Shown: in pieces, positions 8,894 to 16,634 of the stretch
Numbering within the stretch: the stretch's first letter is position 1
How the letters are laid out: each line of letters starts with the position of its first letter
Source: VXNE01 sp963665455
GTDB lineage: Bacteria; Pseudomonadota; Gammaproteobacteria; Pseudomonadales; Azotimanducaceae
Length of the DNA: 64,000 bases
Assembly: GCA_963665455.1 (NCBI GenBank)
Contig: OY762279.1
Span: forward strand, 4,898,001-4,962,000
Reading direction: 5' to 3'
The notes under the pieces: generated by a model
Databases searched by the model: none
What the model was told of the DNA's origin: nothing
What the model saw: only the letters and a program-made list of their open reading frames with translations
Made by a program: the position numbers and the translations under genes

Positions 8894-9760
8894 ATGCCGG
8901 GCATCGAACGGCGGGCGCTGCTGTACGCGCTCGCCGCCGTCGCCCTGTGGTCGACGGTCGCCACGGGGTTCAAGCTCGGGCTCGCCGCCATGGAGCCCCT
9001 GCAACTGCTCGCGCTCGGCAGCATGGTGTCGCTGGCCTTCTTCGTTGCGGCGTATCTGGTCGTGCGTCCCCCGCCGACTTCCCGCACCGTCCTCCTACGC
9101 GCCGCCGCGCTCGGCCTCGTCAATCCCCTCGCCTACTACGTCGTGCTCTTCGGCGCCTACGACCGGCTGCCGGCCCAGATCGCGCAACCGCTCAACTACA
9201 CGTGGGCGATCACCCTCGCCATCCTGGCGGTTCCCATCCTAGGGCAGCGCCTCGACCGCCGGACCCTTGCGGGGATCCTCGTCAGCTATCTGGGCGTGGT
9301 GGTCTTGGTCACCCAGGGGGAGTTCACGGATTTCGCACGGTTCGACGGCCTCGGCATCCTGCTCGCCCTCGGGAGCACCGTGCTCTGGGCCGGCTACTGG
9401 CTTGCGACCGTGCGGCTGGGCCTACATCCGGTGCAACTACTGCTCGCGGTCTTCGCCGCCGGAACACCGTGCGTCGTGCTCGCGTGCGTCCTTACCGTCG
9501 GCTTGCCGCCCCTGACGTGGGCGAACGTCGGCTATGGACTGTGGGTCGGGCTGGTGGAGATGGGCGTGACCTTCCTGCTATGGCAGCGTGCCCTCGCGCT
9601 CACGACGCACGCCGGGCGCATCTCCCAACTGATCTTTCTGTCGCCCTTCCTGTCGCTGGTGATGATCGCCCACGTACTCGGGGAGACGATTCACGCAAGC
9701 GCACCCGCGGGACTCGTCCTGATCGTGGGCGGTCTGTTGCTGCGCCCACAGTCCCGCTGA
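8894..9760 (+). CDS. EamA/DMT superfamily transporter
   Basis: A 288-residue inner-membrane protein with ten predicted hydrophobic helices arranged as two EamA repeats (about residues 5-135 and 150-285). Features include the early helix ALLYALAAVALWSTVATGF, and QPLNYTWAITLAILAVPIL at the end of the first repeat, typical of drug/metabolite exporters. The substrate cannot be deduced. The ATG at MPGIERR was preferred to a GTG 14 codons upstream because it begins at the family's normal N-terminus. Only repeat sequence follows this gene before the next one. Confidence 0.85.
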   Translation: MPGIERRALLYALAAVALWSTVATGFKLGLAAMEPLQLLALGSMVSLAFFVAAYLVVRPPPTSRTVLLRAAALGLVNPLAYYVVLFGAYDRLPAQIAQPLNYTWAITLAILAVPILGQRLDRRTLAGILVSYLGVVVLVTQGEFTDFARFDGLGILLALGSTVLWAGYWLATVRLGLHPVQLLLAVFAAGTPCVVLACVLTVGLPPLTWANVGYGLWVGLVEMGVTFLLWQRALALTTHAGRISQLIFLSPFLSLVMIAHVLGETIHASAPAGLVLIVGGLLLRPQSR

Positions 9761-9767
9761 CACCGGC

Positions 9768-9858
9768 CTAGCGCCCCGCAACCGTCGCCTACGGCTCCGC
9801 TCGCGGCCCAGCCCCACCGGCCTACGCGCCCGCGCCCTCCTACGGCGCGGCCCCCTAG
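9768..9858 (-). repeat. Dispersed intergenic repeat, copy A (about 90 bp)
   Basis: Read on the minus strand this segment runs from CTAGGGGG through GGTGGGGCTGGGCC to GGGGCGCTAGG. A second copy in opposite orientation lies at 26630-26727 with roughly 85% identity by eye. Both copies lie directly downstream of a protein gene and are bounded by CTAG. The last four bases (9855-9858) are shared with the flank of the next repeat element. Confidence 0.8.
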
Positions 9859-10011
9859 GGAAGGTCTGATTAAGACCTTTCCTAGTGCGGCATAGGGATG
9901 TGCCGCCAGATTCGATGGCGTAAGCCATTGAATCTGTGGAGCAAGCCGAAACCGCGCTTTGGCTTGCGACCTGAACAAGTCCATGGACGGACTTGTTCAG
10001 AGGTTCCCTAG
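9855..10011 (+). mobile_element. MITE-like element with 19-bp inverted ends and flanking CTAG
   Basis: The core at 9859-10007 starts GGAAGGTCTGATTAAGACC, and its right end read on the other strand is GGAACCTCTGAACAAGTCC: 14 of 19 positions agree. Both ends are flanked by CTAG (9855-9858 and 10008-10011), which fits the CTAG/YTAR target duplication known for IS5-type elements. There is no coding capacity. The right part contains an internal palindrome (CTGAACAAGTCC...GGACTTGTTCAG). A partial copy in reverse orientation is present at 38910-38966. Confidence 0.7.
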
Positions 10012-11228
10012 GTGTCGGACCTGCCGCCTGTCGACGGGTTCAGGACGTACCCCATCAGACTCGGAATCCCCGGTTCCCAGTCGATCTTGCCCGAAGGTTG
10101 CCAGATGTACCCCAGTTCCCGCAGCCGAGTCGCCGCAGCCTCCTTGGCGTCACCATCCCCGCTCGGCAGGGCCGTGCCGACCGCGCGGTCCAGTTCCTCG
10201 TCCGTCAGGATTCGGCCCTCGTCGGTCGATGCCTGGTTCGCAAACGCTCGCGCCACCGCAGAGGCGACCGGCAAGCATCCTTCCCGATGGAGTTCGCGAT
10301 AGCGACTAGCGTAGTACTCGTCCCTTCGTTCGCTGAACCGAGGTTCGGCGGCCGCGACGACATCGGCATCGATCATCGTCGATCCGCGTTCCCGCAACTC
10401 CGCCCACAAGGCGTCGCCCCAGACTTGGATGAAATACGGATAGCGTTGGCTCTGCGCGACCACCGTGTCGAGAACACCCGGCATCACCACTCCGCCGTGT
10501 TCCTCCAGCGGTTTGGTCAACGCTTCGAAGCTCGCCCGCGCATTCAGTCGGCCGATGTCGAGGCGCCTGGACCGGTCCCAGAAGGACGCGCCCATGAGGC
10601 CGAGTCGATCCACGAGATTGGGCGTGCCCGCCAAGATGAGCAGAAACGGTGCCTCCGCGCGCACCCGCTGACTGACGTTGAGCAGGGTGCGCCCGACATG
10701 GAGATCCAGATTGTGTGCCTCGTCGAGCAGCACGACCCGCGGGCGTCTCCTGCAGCGCGAGATCAACCGTTTGGTCAACGATCCGACTCGGCCACCTTCG
10801 ACCGAAATGCTCCCCAGGTCCGGAACTTTCATTTCGGTCTTGCCGATGCGGTCCAGAATCGAGGGGAACAGCACGCGAGCGAGGTCGTCCGGGTGCATGA
10901 TGTCGTCGGGCGTGAGCGAGACCGCCTCCGCTGTCCCTGTTGCGGCGATTTCTCGGTCGAACCACCGCAACAGTGCCGTCTTGCCGTTGCCTCGCGGTCC
11001 CATCAGGATGATGTCGGCGGGCACGGTCTCGCCATCCCGCAGCACTTCGAGACAGTCCAACAGCGCTCGCTGTTCGTCCTCGCGCCCAGCGAAGTAGGGC
11101 GGCAGTTGGCCGGTTCCCGGCATGAACAGTTGTCGCGGCCGGTCCATCGCGATAGCGTGGCAGACGGCTGTGGCCGGTTCAAGGACGACGCGCCCCGATT
11201 GGCCCGCGTCGACCTCAGTCAGTGGCAC
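10008..11228 (-). CDS. AAA ATPase, Orc1/Cdc6- or TniB-like ATP-binding protein
   Basis: A P-loop ATPase of up to 406 residues. Walker A is GPRGNGKTALL, Walker B is RPRVVLLDEAHNLD, and a sensor-1-like LLILAGTPNLV follows, the arrangement of the Orc1/Cdc6-like and TniB-like ATPases. A C-terminal winged-helix-like region would occupy about residues 300-395. Its cellular partner is unknown; no transposase or nuclease gene lies beside it in the same direction. The start is uncertain: a GTG giving 406 residues is used here, but ATG codons 27 residues (MDRPRQ) and 35 residues later are equally possible and none has a convincing ribosome-binding site. The TAG stop is formed by the CTAG flank of the neighbouring MITE-like element, so the original C-terminus may have been longer. 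Confidence 0.75.
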   Translation of the reverse strand: MPLTEVDAGQSGRVVLEPATAVCHAIAMDRPRQLFMPGTGQLPPYFAGREDEQRALLDCLEVLRDGETVPADIILMGPRGNGKTALLRWFDREIAATGTAEAVSLTPDDIMHPDDLARVLFPSILDRIGKTEMKVPDLGSISVEGGRVGSLTKRLISRCRRRPRVVLLDEAHNLDLHVGRTLLNVSQRVRAEAPFLLILAGTPNLVDRLGLMGASFWDRSRRLDIGRLNARASFEALTKPLEEHGGVVMPGVLDTVVAQSQRYPYFIQVWGDALWAELRERGSTMIDADVVAAAEPRFSERRDEYYASRYRELHREGCLPVASAVARAFANQASTDEGRILTDEELDRAVGTALPSGDGDAKEAAATRLRELGYIWQPSGKIDWEPGIPSLMGYVLNPSTGGRSDT

Positions 11229-11268
11229 GCCGCGTGACGGTCGCCTCCCGAATGCACCAGGCGTTCCC

Positions 11269-12186
11269 TCAGGTCATGCTCGCCAGGAAGTCCACCGTCC
11301 GCTCGTACGCGCCGTCGTCCACATGCATGATCACGGCGTTGAGGTCCGTGACCCCCGCGTTGCGGTAGCGGTCAAGCTGTCCGCGAAACGCGTTCTCGTC
11401 CCCCAGGATGGCAACGTCGGCCGGGCCCTCGGCCCCCTCCCGGTCGAGCATGGCGCGGTAGGAAGGAAGCTGCCCGTACATGGCCAGTTCCCCGTTGATC
11501 TTGTCCCGCGCGGCATCCGGGGCGTTCGTCAGCGCCACCGGGATGCCCGCCACGACCTTGGGCGCGGGACGGCCCGCCGCATCCGCCGCAGCCGAAAGAC
11601 GCCGCACGATGTGCTCCTCCATCGTCTTCGGCCCCACCATCCAGGTGTTGGTCCCGTCCGCGAGTTCCCCGGCCACCTTGAGCATCGTCGGTCCGAGCGC
11701 CGCCACGACCGTGGGCACGGGTTCCGCGCCTGGAATCGTCAACTGCAGGCCGTGTACGCGATAGTGTTCGCCGTCGAAGTGCAGCGCTTCGCCGCGCAGC
11801 GCCGGCATCAGGACCGAGAGATACTCGCGCATGTGCCGCGCGGGCCGGTCGTAGGAGAGGCCGAGCATGTCCTCGATGACGATCTTGTGCGAGAGGCCAA
11901 TGCCGAGGGTCAATCGATTGCCCGTCGCCGCGGCAGCCGTCATCGCCTGTTGCGCCAGCGCCGTCGGATGCCGAGGGTACGTTGGCGTCACCGCCGTGCC
12001 GAGGCGGATCCGCTCCGTTGCGCGCCCGATGACCGTCAACGCCACGATGGCGTCGAACGAGAAAATGTTCGGCAGCCAGAAGGTGTCGAAGCCCCGCGCC
12101 TCCGCCTTGCGGGCGAGGTCCACGATGTCGTCGAGGGTGGCGCCGACCGCCGTGGGGTCCGCGCCGAAATTGATGCCGATGCGCAT
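11269..12186 (-). CDS. LLM class F420-dependent oxidoreductase
   Basis: A 305-residue luciferase-like monooxygenase-family enzyme, a TIM barrel. The opening MRIGINFGADPTAVGATLDD, then GFDTFWLPNIFSFDAIVAL, RIRLGTAVTPTYPRHP and GIGLSHKIVIEDMLGLSYD match the F420-dependent oxidoreductase branch of the family rather than the FMN luciferases. Such enzymes move hydride between reduced F420 and an organic substrate, which cannot be named here. A complete F420 biosynthesis set lies 1-12 kb downstream, strongly supporting the cofactor assignment. The ATG is preceded by GGAG at 8 bases. The gene is convergent with no other gene; the toxin-antitoxin pair diverges from it. Confidence 0.87.
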   Translation of the reverse strand: MRIGINFGADPTAVGATLDDIVDLARKAEARGFDTFWLPNIFSFDAIVALTVIGRATERIRLGTAVTPTYPRHPTALAQQAMTAAAATGNRLTLGIGLSHKIVIEDMLGLSYDRPARHMREYLSVLMPALRGEALHFDGEHYRVHGLQLTIPGAEPVPTVVAALGPTMLKVAGELADGTNTWMVGPKTMEEHIVRRLSAAADAAGRPAPKVVAGIPVALTNAPDAARDKINGELAMYGQLPSYRAMLDREGAEGPADVAILGDENAFRGQLDRYRNAGVTDLNAVIMHVDDGAYERTVDFLASMT

Positions 12187-12299
12187 GGCTCGCTCTCCGA
12201 GGAGGAAAGGCCAAGCGTACAACAGGGTCCGACACGCGGGGTGCGCCGCCGGACGGCATGTTCCGTCTGCGAATCAGGGGAAGCCGAGCACATCGCGTT

Positions 12300-12328
12300 C
12301 CTACGTAATGTGGACTACAATGCGTAGG
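12300..12328 (+). promoter_or_regulatory. Candidate promoter/operator of the toxin-antitoxin pair
   Basis: An inverted repeat CCTACG (12300-12305) and CGTAGG (12323-12328) brackets a -10-like TACAAT (12316-12321). No good -35 hexamer is visible. The position, about 30 bases before the antitoxin's start, is what an autoregulated toxin-antitoxin operator would have. Confidence 0.4.
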
Positions 12329-12355
12329 CAACCATTGGCGTACGGAGATGCGGCG

Positions 12356-12694
12356 GTGTACACGACGAACGTACGTGACCTTAAGAAGAATCCCTCCCGG
12401 GCGCTGCGGCTGGCAAAGGAGGCTCCTGTCCTGATCCTGAAGGGCGACGAACCAGACGCGCTGCTGGTGCATCTAGACGCATCGCTTACCGAAACCAACG
12501 CCGGCATCCGGCCGGCGCTGGCGGCGCACCTCTACCAAACGGGAACGGTCTCTGTAGGCAAGGCGGCGCGCATCAGCGGGCTCGCGGTCGGCGAGTTCAT
12601 CGATCACCTCGGCAGTTTAGGCATCGACATGGTCCGGCGGGACGAGACGACGCAAGGCGAAACGGACGACCTCTCGCCATGGCTGAGGTCATAA
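12356..12694 (+). CDS. UPF0175 family antitoxin
   Basis: A 112-residue protein of the UPF0175 family. The N-terminal YTTNVRDLKKNPSRALRLAK resembles the Phd/YefM-like start of these antitoxins, and the second half (KAARISGLAVGEFIDHLG, about residues 70-90) is the UPF0175 helix-turn-helix-like region. It would neutralise the DUF3368 protein encoded next and repress its own operon. The GTG start is supported by GGAG 8 bases upstream; ATG codons at 12308 and 12320 are in frame but lie on or before the candidate -10 element and lack ribosome-binding sites. It overlaps the toxin gene by 16 bases, the usual arrangement for this pair. Confidence 0.83.
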   Translation: MYTTNVRDLKKNPSRALRLAKEAPVLILKGDEPDALLVHLDASLTETNAGIRPALAAHLYQTGTVSVGKAARISGLAVGEFIDHLGSLGIDMVRRDETTQGETDDLSPWLRS

Positions 12695-13179
12695 GCGATA
12701 CCGGGCCACTCGTCGCCTTGGCGAAGGTCGATCTCCTGTCCGTCCTGCGTACTTTGTTCGGGCGCGTCCAGATTCCGGAAGCCGTGTGGAGCGAATGCCA
12801 TGGACGACATGGACCGGACACCATGCGCATCGACCAAGCAGTCGAGGCGGGATGGCTGCACGTCACGACACCCTCCACGGAGCGCAGGCCGCACGTGCCG
12901 CCACGGTGGTCACGCAATCTCGGCCGCGGCGAGGTCGCGGCGCTAGAAACGGCCCTCGCGTCGGATCGTGCACTCCTGATCGTGGATGATCGCCTCGCCC
13001 GGCGGGCGGCCATGCAGTTGGACGTGAACTACCTCGGAACCGTTCGCACATTGTGGCTGGCCGAGCGCCGCAAGGTCATCGATAGCGCGGCCGTCGTCAT
13101 CGAGCGCATGGCCGCGTACGGATACCGTGTTTCGCCGAAGATCCTGCACGCGTTGCAGACCGAGCCGAGCGCCAGATGA
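12679..13179 (+). CDS. DUF3368 PIN-like toxin
   Basis: A 166-residue protein of the DUF3368 family, a PIN-domain relative expected to be a ribonuclease toxin. The N-terminal SDTGPLVALAKVDLL carries the first conserved Asp; LGRGEVAALETAL carries the central Glu; and LLIVDDRLARRAAMQL the later Asp pair. These acidic residues would coordinate Mg2+. It is paired with the overlapping UPF0175 antitoxin. The pair sits directly before the F420 biosynthesis operon on the same strand. A full-length domain with all acidic positions present suggests it is functional. Confidence 0.87.
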   Translation: MAEVISDTGPLVALAKVDLLSVLRTLFGRVQIPEAVWSECHGRHGPDTMRIDQAVEAGWLHVTTPSTERRPHVPPRWSRNLGRGEVAALETALASDRALLIVDDRLARRAAMQLDVNYLGTVRTLWLAERRKVIDSAAVVIERMAAYGYRVSPKILHALQTEPSAR

Positions 13180-13236
13180 GTAGAGCATTCGCCGCCGGCA
13201 TTCACCCACGACAGCTTGCCAAGCAGTCGGCGGGCT

Positions 13237-13257
13237 GCGGATAATCGCCGCTTTTTT
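13237..13257 (+). terminator. Weak hairpin followed by six T
   Basis: GCGG and CCGC (4-bp stem, 7-base loop) are followed by a run of six T at 13252-13257. This could end the toxin transcript just before the F420 gene block. The stem is short, so the call is tentative. Confidence 0.3.
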
Positions 13258-13269
13258 CGGGGGCTACGG

Positions 13270-13935
13270 ATGTCCGGCAAGGAGAAGATCGCGATACTTG
13301 GCGGCACCGGCGATCTCGGGACCGGTCTCGCCATCCGCTGGTCCCGCGCCGGCCATCAGATCGTCATCGGCTCTCGGCGTCTGGAGAAGGCCCAGGCTGC
13401 GGTGGACCACCTCGCCAAGATCTCTCCCGACACCCCGGCCGTGCCGATGGAGAACGCGGACGCGGCACGCGCGGGCGACATCGTGGTGCTCACCGTGCCG
13501 GCAGAGCATCAGGTTTCGACGCTCGACACCGTGAAGGAGGGGCTTACCGGCAAGATTCTCATCGACGTGACCGCCCCCCTCGTGCCGCCCCGGGTCGGCA
13601 CCGTGCAACTGCCCCCGGAGGGCTCCGCCGGTAAGCGTGCGCAGGACTTTCTCGGGAACGACGTCATGGTCGTTTCCGCCTTCCAGAACATCGCCGCGCA
13701 TCTATTGCAGGAAGACGTGCGGATCGAATGCGACGTGCTCGTCGCCGGCAACAAGCGCGCCGCGCGGGACAAGGTGATCGAACTGATCGGCGAGGCCGGC
13801 CTCACGGGTTGGCACGCCGGGCCCATCGAGAACGCCGCAGCCGCGGAGGCGCTCACGAGCATCCTCATCCAGATCAACCGGCGGCACGACATCTCCCACT
13901 CCGGCATCAAGATCGTCGGGCAATCGGACCACTGA
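13270..13935 (+). CDS. fno: F420:NADP(+) oxidoreductase (NADPH-dependent F420 reductase)
   Basis: A 221-residue protein that exchanges hydride between NADPH and F420. The nucleotide-binding start is AILGGTGDLGTGLAIRW, the Gly-rich fingerprint of the Fno family, followed by IVIGSRRLEKAQ, where Ser-Arg-Arg would bind the NADP phosphate. DVTAPLVPP and NDVMVVSAFQNIAAHLL are further family segments. It is the first gene of a block with cofE, cofD and cofC; its stop overlaps the proposed cofE start. The ATG at MSGKEK was chosen because it begins shortly before the Rossmann fold and an upstream start would add 18 residues not typical of the family. Confidence 0.9.
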   Translation: MSGKEKIAILGGTGDLGTGLAIRWSRAGHQIVIGSRRLEKAQAAVDHLAKISPDTPAVPMENADAARAGDIVVLTVPAEHQVSTLDTVKEGLTGKILIDVTAPLVPPRVGTVQLPPEGSAGKRAQDFLGNDVMVVSAFQNIAAHLLQEDVRIECDVLVAGNKRAARDKVIELIGEAGLTGWHAGPIENAAAAEALTSILIQINRRHDISHSGIKIVGQSDH

Positions 13936-14714
13936 CCATCGCCGCTTCAGCCCTCACGGTCATCGGCGTCGAGGGACTGCCGATGGTGGCGCCCGGAGAC
14001 GATCTCCCGGGCCTGCTCCTCGATGCGCTCACCGCCCAGGGGTTGACCCTCGACGATGGCGACGTGCTCGTCGTCGCGCAGAAGATCGTCTCCAAGGCCG
14101 AGGGACGGCAGGTACGCCTCGCGGACGTGACGCCCTCCGACGAGGCCCGCGCGCTCGCCGTGGAGACGGACAAGGATCCACGTCTCGTGCAGCTCATCCT
14201 GGACGAATCCACGGAGGTCGTGCGCAAGAAGCCGGGCGTCCTGATCGTGCGTCAGGCCCTCGGCATCGTCGGCGCCCACGCCGGCATCGACCAGTCAAAC
14301 ATCGAACACGGCCGACACCCGGAGGACGAGAGCGCCCTGCTGCTTCCCAAAGACCCGGACGCCTCGGCGGCACACCTGCACGAGGAACTCCGACACCGCA
14401 CCGGCAGGCACGTAGGCGTGGTGATCAGCGACAGCGCCAACCGGCCTTGGCGTCTCGGCACGGTGGGCATCGCGATCGGGGCCGCGGGCATCGCCGCGCT
14501 GCACGACCGGCGCGGGGGCACGGACCTGTTCGGGCGCGAGCTCAAGGTCACCCTCATCAACCGGGCCGACAGCCTCGCGACTGCGGCCACCCTAGTCATG
14601 GGCGAAACAACGGAGCGTATTCCGGCCGCCGTGATCAAGGGGCTCGCGCCGGAAACCGATTGCGGCAACGCGGCGGAGATCCTGCGTCCGCTGGAAGAGG
14701 ACTTGTTCCGATGA
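13932..14714 (+). CDS. cofE: Coenzyme F420-0:L-glutamate ligase
   Basis: This enzyme adds L-glutamate residues to F420-0, using GTP, to build the polyglutamate tail. The family segments LTVIGVEGLPMVAPGDDL, VLVVAQKIVSKAEGR, GAHAGIDQSNIEHG and SDSANRPWRLGTVG are all present. There is no fused FbiB nitroreductase domain, so it is the single-domain form. The start is unusual: the first in-frame ATG (13983) would remove the conserved TVIGVEGLP, and the only candidate before it is a CTG at 13932 that overlaps the fno stop as CTGA. That gives 260 residues. The stop overlaps the cofD start by four bases (ATGA). Confidence 0.9.
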   Translation: MTIAASALTVIGVEGLPMVAPGDDLPGLLLDALTAQGLTLDDGDVLVVAQKIVSKAEGRQVRLADVTPSDEARALAVETDKDPRLVQLILDESTEVVRKKPGVLIVRQALGIVGAHAGIDQSNIEHGRHPEDESALLLPKDPDASAAHLHEELRHRTGRHVGVVISDSANRPWRLGTVGIAIGAAGIAALHDRRGGTDLFGRELKVTLINRADSLATAATLVMGETTERIPAAVIKGLAPETDCGNAAEILRPLEEDLFR

Positions 14715-15658
14715 GCATCATCGCGCTCACCGGCGGCATCGGCGGGGCCAAGCTCGCGCTCGGGTTCGCGAAGCTCCTCGCGCCGGGGGAAGTCTCCTTC
14801 GTGGTCAACACGGGGGACGACTTCGAGCATCTCGGGATGCACATCTCGCCGGACGTGGACACACTCACCTATACGCTGGCCGACGAAGCCAATACGGAGA
14901 CGGGTTGGGGCCGGCGCGACGAGACCTGGCACTTCATGGAGACACTCGAGGGGCTCGGCGGTGAGACTTGGTTCCGGCTTGGAGACCGCGACCTCGCACT
15001 GCACGCCTTCCGCCGCACGCGGCTGAATGCCGGCGCCACCCTGACGGAAGTCACCCGGGAAATCTGCACGAAGCTCGGCGTCGCCCACGACGTGTGGCCC
15101 ATGTCCGACGACCCGGTGCGCACGCACGTACACACGGCGGACGGTCCCCTCGCCTTCCAGCACTATTTCGTCCGCGACCGGTGCGCGCCGGCGGTGACGG
15201 GCTTCGAGTTCGCGGGCATCGAGGAGGCCGCGGTGAGTCCGGCATTGGCAGCGGCCCTGCGTGGCGAGGTCCGTGCCATCGTCATCTGCCCCTCCAACCC
15301 CTTCGTCTCGGTGGATCCGATCTTGAACGTGCCCGGCATGCGGGATCTGTTGCGCGGGGCCAACGTCCCGATCATCGCCGTCTCGCCCATCGTCGGCGGA
15401 CAGGCGATCAAGGGACCGACGGCGAAGATGATGCGGGAGTTGGCGATCCCGGCCACCACGGAGCAGGTCGCCCGACACTACGCCGGTCTGGTCACGGCGT
15501 TCGTGCTCGACGAACGCGACGCCGATGCGGAGCCCGCCGTCCAAGCGCTGGGGCTCGACACCGTCGTCGCCCAGACCATCATGGTGACCTTGGAGGACCG
15601 CGTGGAACTCGCGCGCGCAGTGCTGGATTTCGCCGACTGCCTGCGGGCCGGCGGCTGA
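14711..15658 (+). CDS. cofD: 2-phospho-L-lactate (or related) transferase, F420 biosynthesis
   Basis: A 315-residue enzyme that transfers the phospho-acid moiety from its guanylylated carrier to Fo, giving (dehydro-)F420-0. Recognisable segments are LTGGIGGAKLALGFAKLL, VVNTGDDFEHLGMHISPD (metal and substrate site), HFMETLEGLGGETWFRLGD, and ICPSNPFVSVDPIL with VSPIVGGQAIKGPTAKM. The order and length are those of the CofD/FbiA family. It is translationally coupled to cofE by the ATGA overlap and followed after 21 bases by cofC. Whether the donor is 2-phospholactate, phosphoenolpyruvate or 3-phosphoglycerate cannot be read from the sequence by eye. Confidence 0.93.
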   Translation: MSIIALTGGIGGAKLALGFAKLLAPGEVSFVVNTGDDFEHLGMHISPDVDTLTYTLADEANTETGWGRRDETWHFMETLEGLGGETWFRLGDRDLALHAFRRTRLNAGATLTEVTREICTKLGVAHDVWPMSDDPVRTHVHTADGPLAFQHYFVRDRCAPAVTGFEFAGIEEAAVSPALAAALRGEVRAIVICPSNPFVSVDPILNVPGMRDLLRGANVPIIAVSPIVGGQAIKGPTAKMMRELAIPATTEQVARHYAGLVTAFVLDERDADAEPAVQALGLDTVVAQTIMVTLEDRVELARAVLDFADCLRAGG

Positions 15659-15679
15659 CCGCGCGCGGAGACGAACTCC

Positions 15680-16327
15680 ATGTGGGCACTCGTACCCTTC
15701 AAGGGCGTCGACGGCGCGAAGGGGCGGCTCGCGCCCACGCTGTCCGAACGGGAACGCGCGGAACTCTCGTTGGCGATGGTGCGGGACGTCCTGTCCGCGC
15801 TAGCCGCCGCCCCCCTCGACGGCATCCTCATCGTCTCCCGCGCCCCGGTAGCCCGGGAACTGGCCCGCGAGTTCGCCACCGAGGTGTTCGAGGAGACGGT
15901 TCGCGGGTTGACCGGCGCGGTGACCGAAGCCAGCGCCCACGTCGCCGGCCGCAGCGGAACCGGAACACTCATCGTGCATGGGGACGTGCCCCTGCTGACG
16001 GCGGCGGAGGTCCAGACGGTGCTGGACGGACACCAAGATGTGACCCTCGTCCCGGACCGGCACGACGTCGGCACGAACTGCATCGCCGCGAGCCCCCCGA
16101 ACGCCATGACGTATCAGTTCGACGGCACGAGCTTCGCGCCCCACCAGGCGCTGGCGCGATCCGCCGGCATCGAGCCCCGCATCGTGCGCCTGCCGGGGCT
16201 CGGCCTGGACATCGACACCCTGGACGCCCTGCGCGACTTCGCGAAGTTGGCGACGGACACCCGGACAGGGCAGTACCTGCGCGAGAGCGGTCTGGCGTCA
16301 CGCCTCTCGACACATCGAAACGCCTAA
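15680..16327 (+). CDS. cofC: Phospho-acid guanylyltransferase of F420 biosynthesis
   Basis: A 215-residue nucleotidyltransferase that activates 2-phospholactate, phosphoenolpyruvate or 3-phosphoglycerate with GTP for CofD. The N-terminus ALVPFKGVDGAKGRLAP has the conserved Lys residues of the GTP site; IVHGDVPLLTAAEV is the metal-binding Asp motif; and VPDRHDVGTNCIAASPP plus GLGLDIDTLDALRDF complete the CofC/FbiD pattern. It is the last gene of the block and ends about 150 bases before a lower-GC insert that separates it from the fused cofGH gene. Confidence 0.92.
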   Translation: MWALVPFKGVDGAKGRLAPTLSERERAELSLAMVRDVLSALAAAPLDGILIVSRAPVARELAREFATEVFEETVRGLTGAVTEASAHVAGRSGTGTLIVHGDVPLLTAAEVQTVLDGHQDVTLVPDRHDVGTNCIAASPPNAMTYQFDGTSFAPHQALARSAGIEPRIVRLPGLGLDIDTLDALRDFAKLATDTRTGQYLRESGLASRLSTHRNA

Positions 16328-16476
16328 TGAACCTCCGAGCAAGTCCCCCATGCACGGCTGCTCACGTACTCGAAGGCAAGCCCCGGCCCGCCATCCCCGA
16401 CAGCGTGCTCGACTAATGGACGCTACCAAGCGCCGAGTTTCCGAGCTCGCCCCATCGGGGCTGCGTTAGCCAGACC

Positions 16477-16632
16477 ATGGAACAGGGGTTCCCCAAGTAC
16501 GTGTGGGGATGGATAGGAGATGACCTTTACGAGGCACGCCACCTGAATGGTGCAGGAGGCCAATACAAGGGATACAAACTCGAGCCCCCGGAGTATCCCT
16601 TAGACCGAGAAAGTCGGCTCGACTGGGATTAG
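16477..16632 (+). CDS. Small 51-residue protein, partner of the downstream ImmA/IrrE-like gene
   Basis: I do not recognise a characterised family. The protein begins MEQGFPKYVWGWIGDDLYEA and is rich in Tyr, Trp and Gly, with a segment QYKGYKLEPPEYPLD before an acidic end. Its stop codon lies 2 bases before the start of the 445-residue gene on the same strand, so the two are almost certainly co-transcribed and translationally coupled. The compact aromatic composition suggests a small folded binding protein rather than random sequence. There is no good ribosome-binding site before the ATG. Its role (antitoxin-like partner, regulator or accessory subunit) is not known. Confidence 0.65.
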   Translation: MEQGFPKYVWGWIGDDLYEARHLNGAGGQYKGYKLEPPEYPLDRESRLDWD

Positions 16633-16634
16633 CA

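Noticed and set aside
9993..11237. Long plus-strand open frame of 414 codons
   Set aside because: It is antisense to the AAA ATPase with clear Walker motifs and shows no family resemblance.
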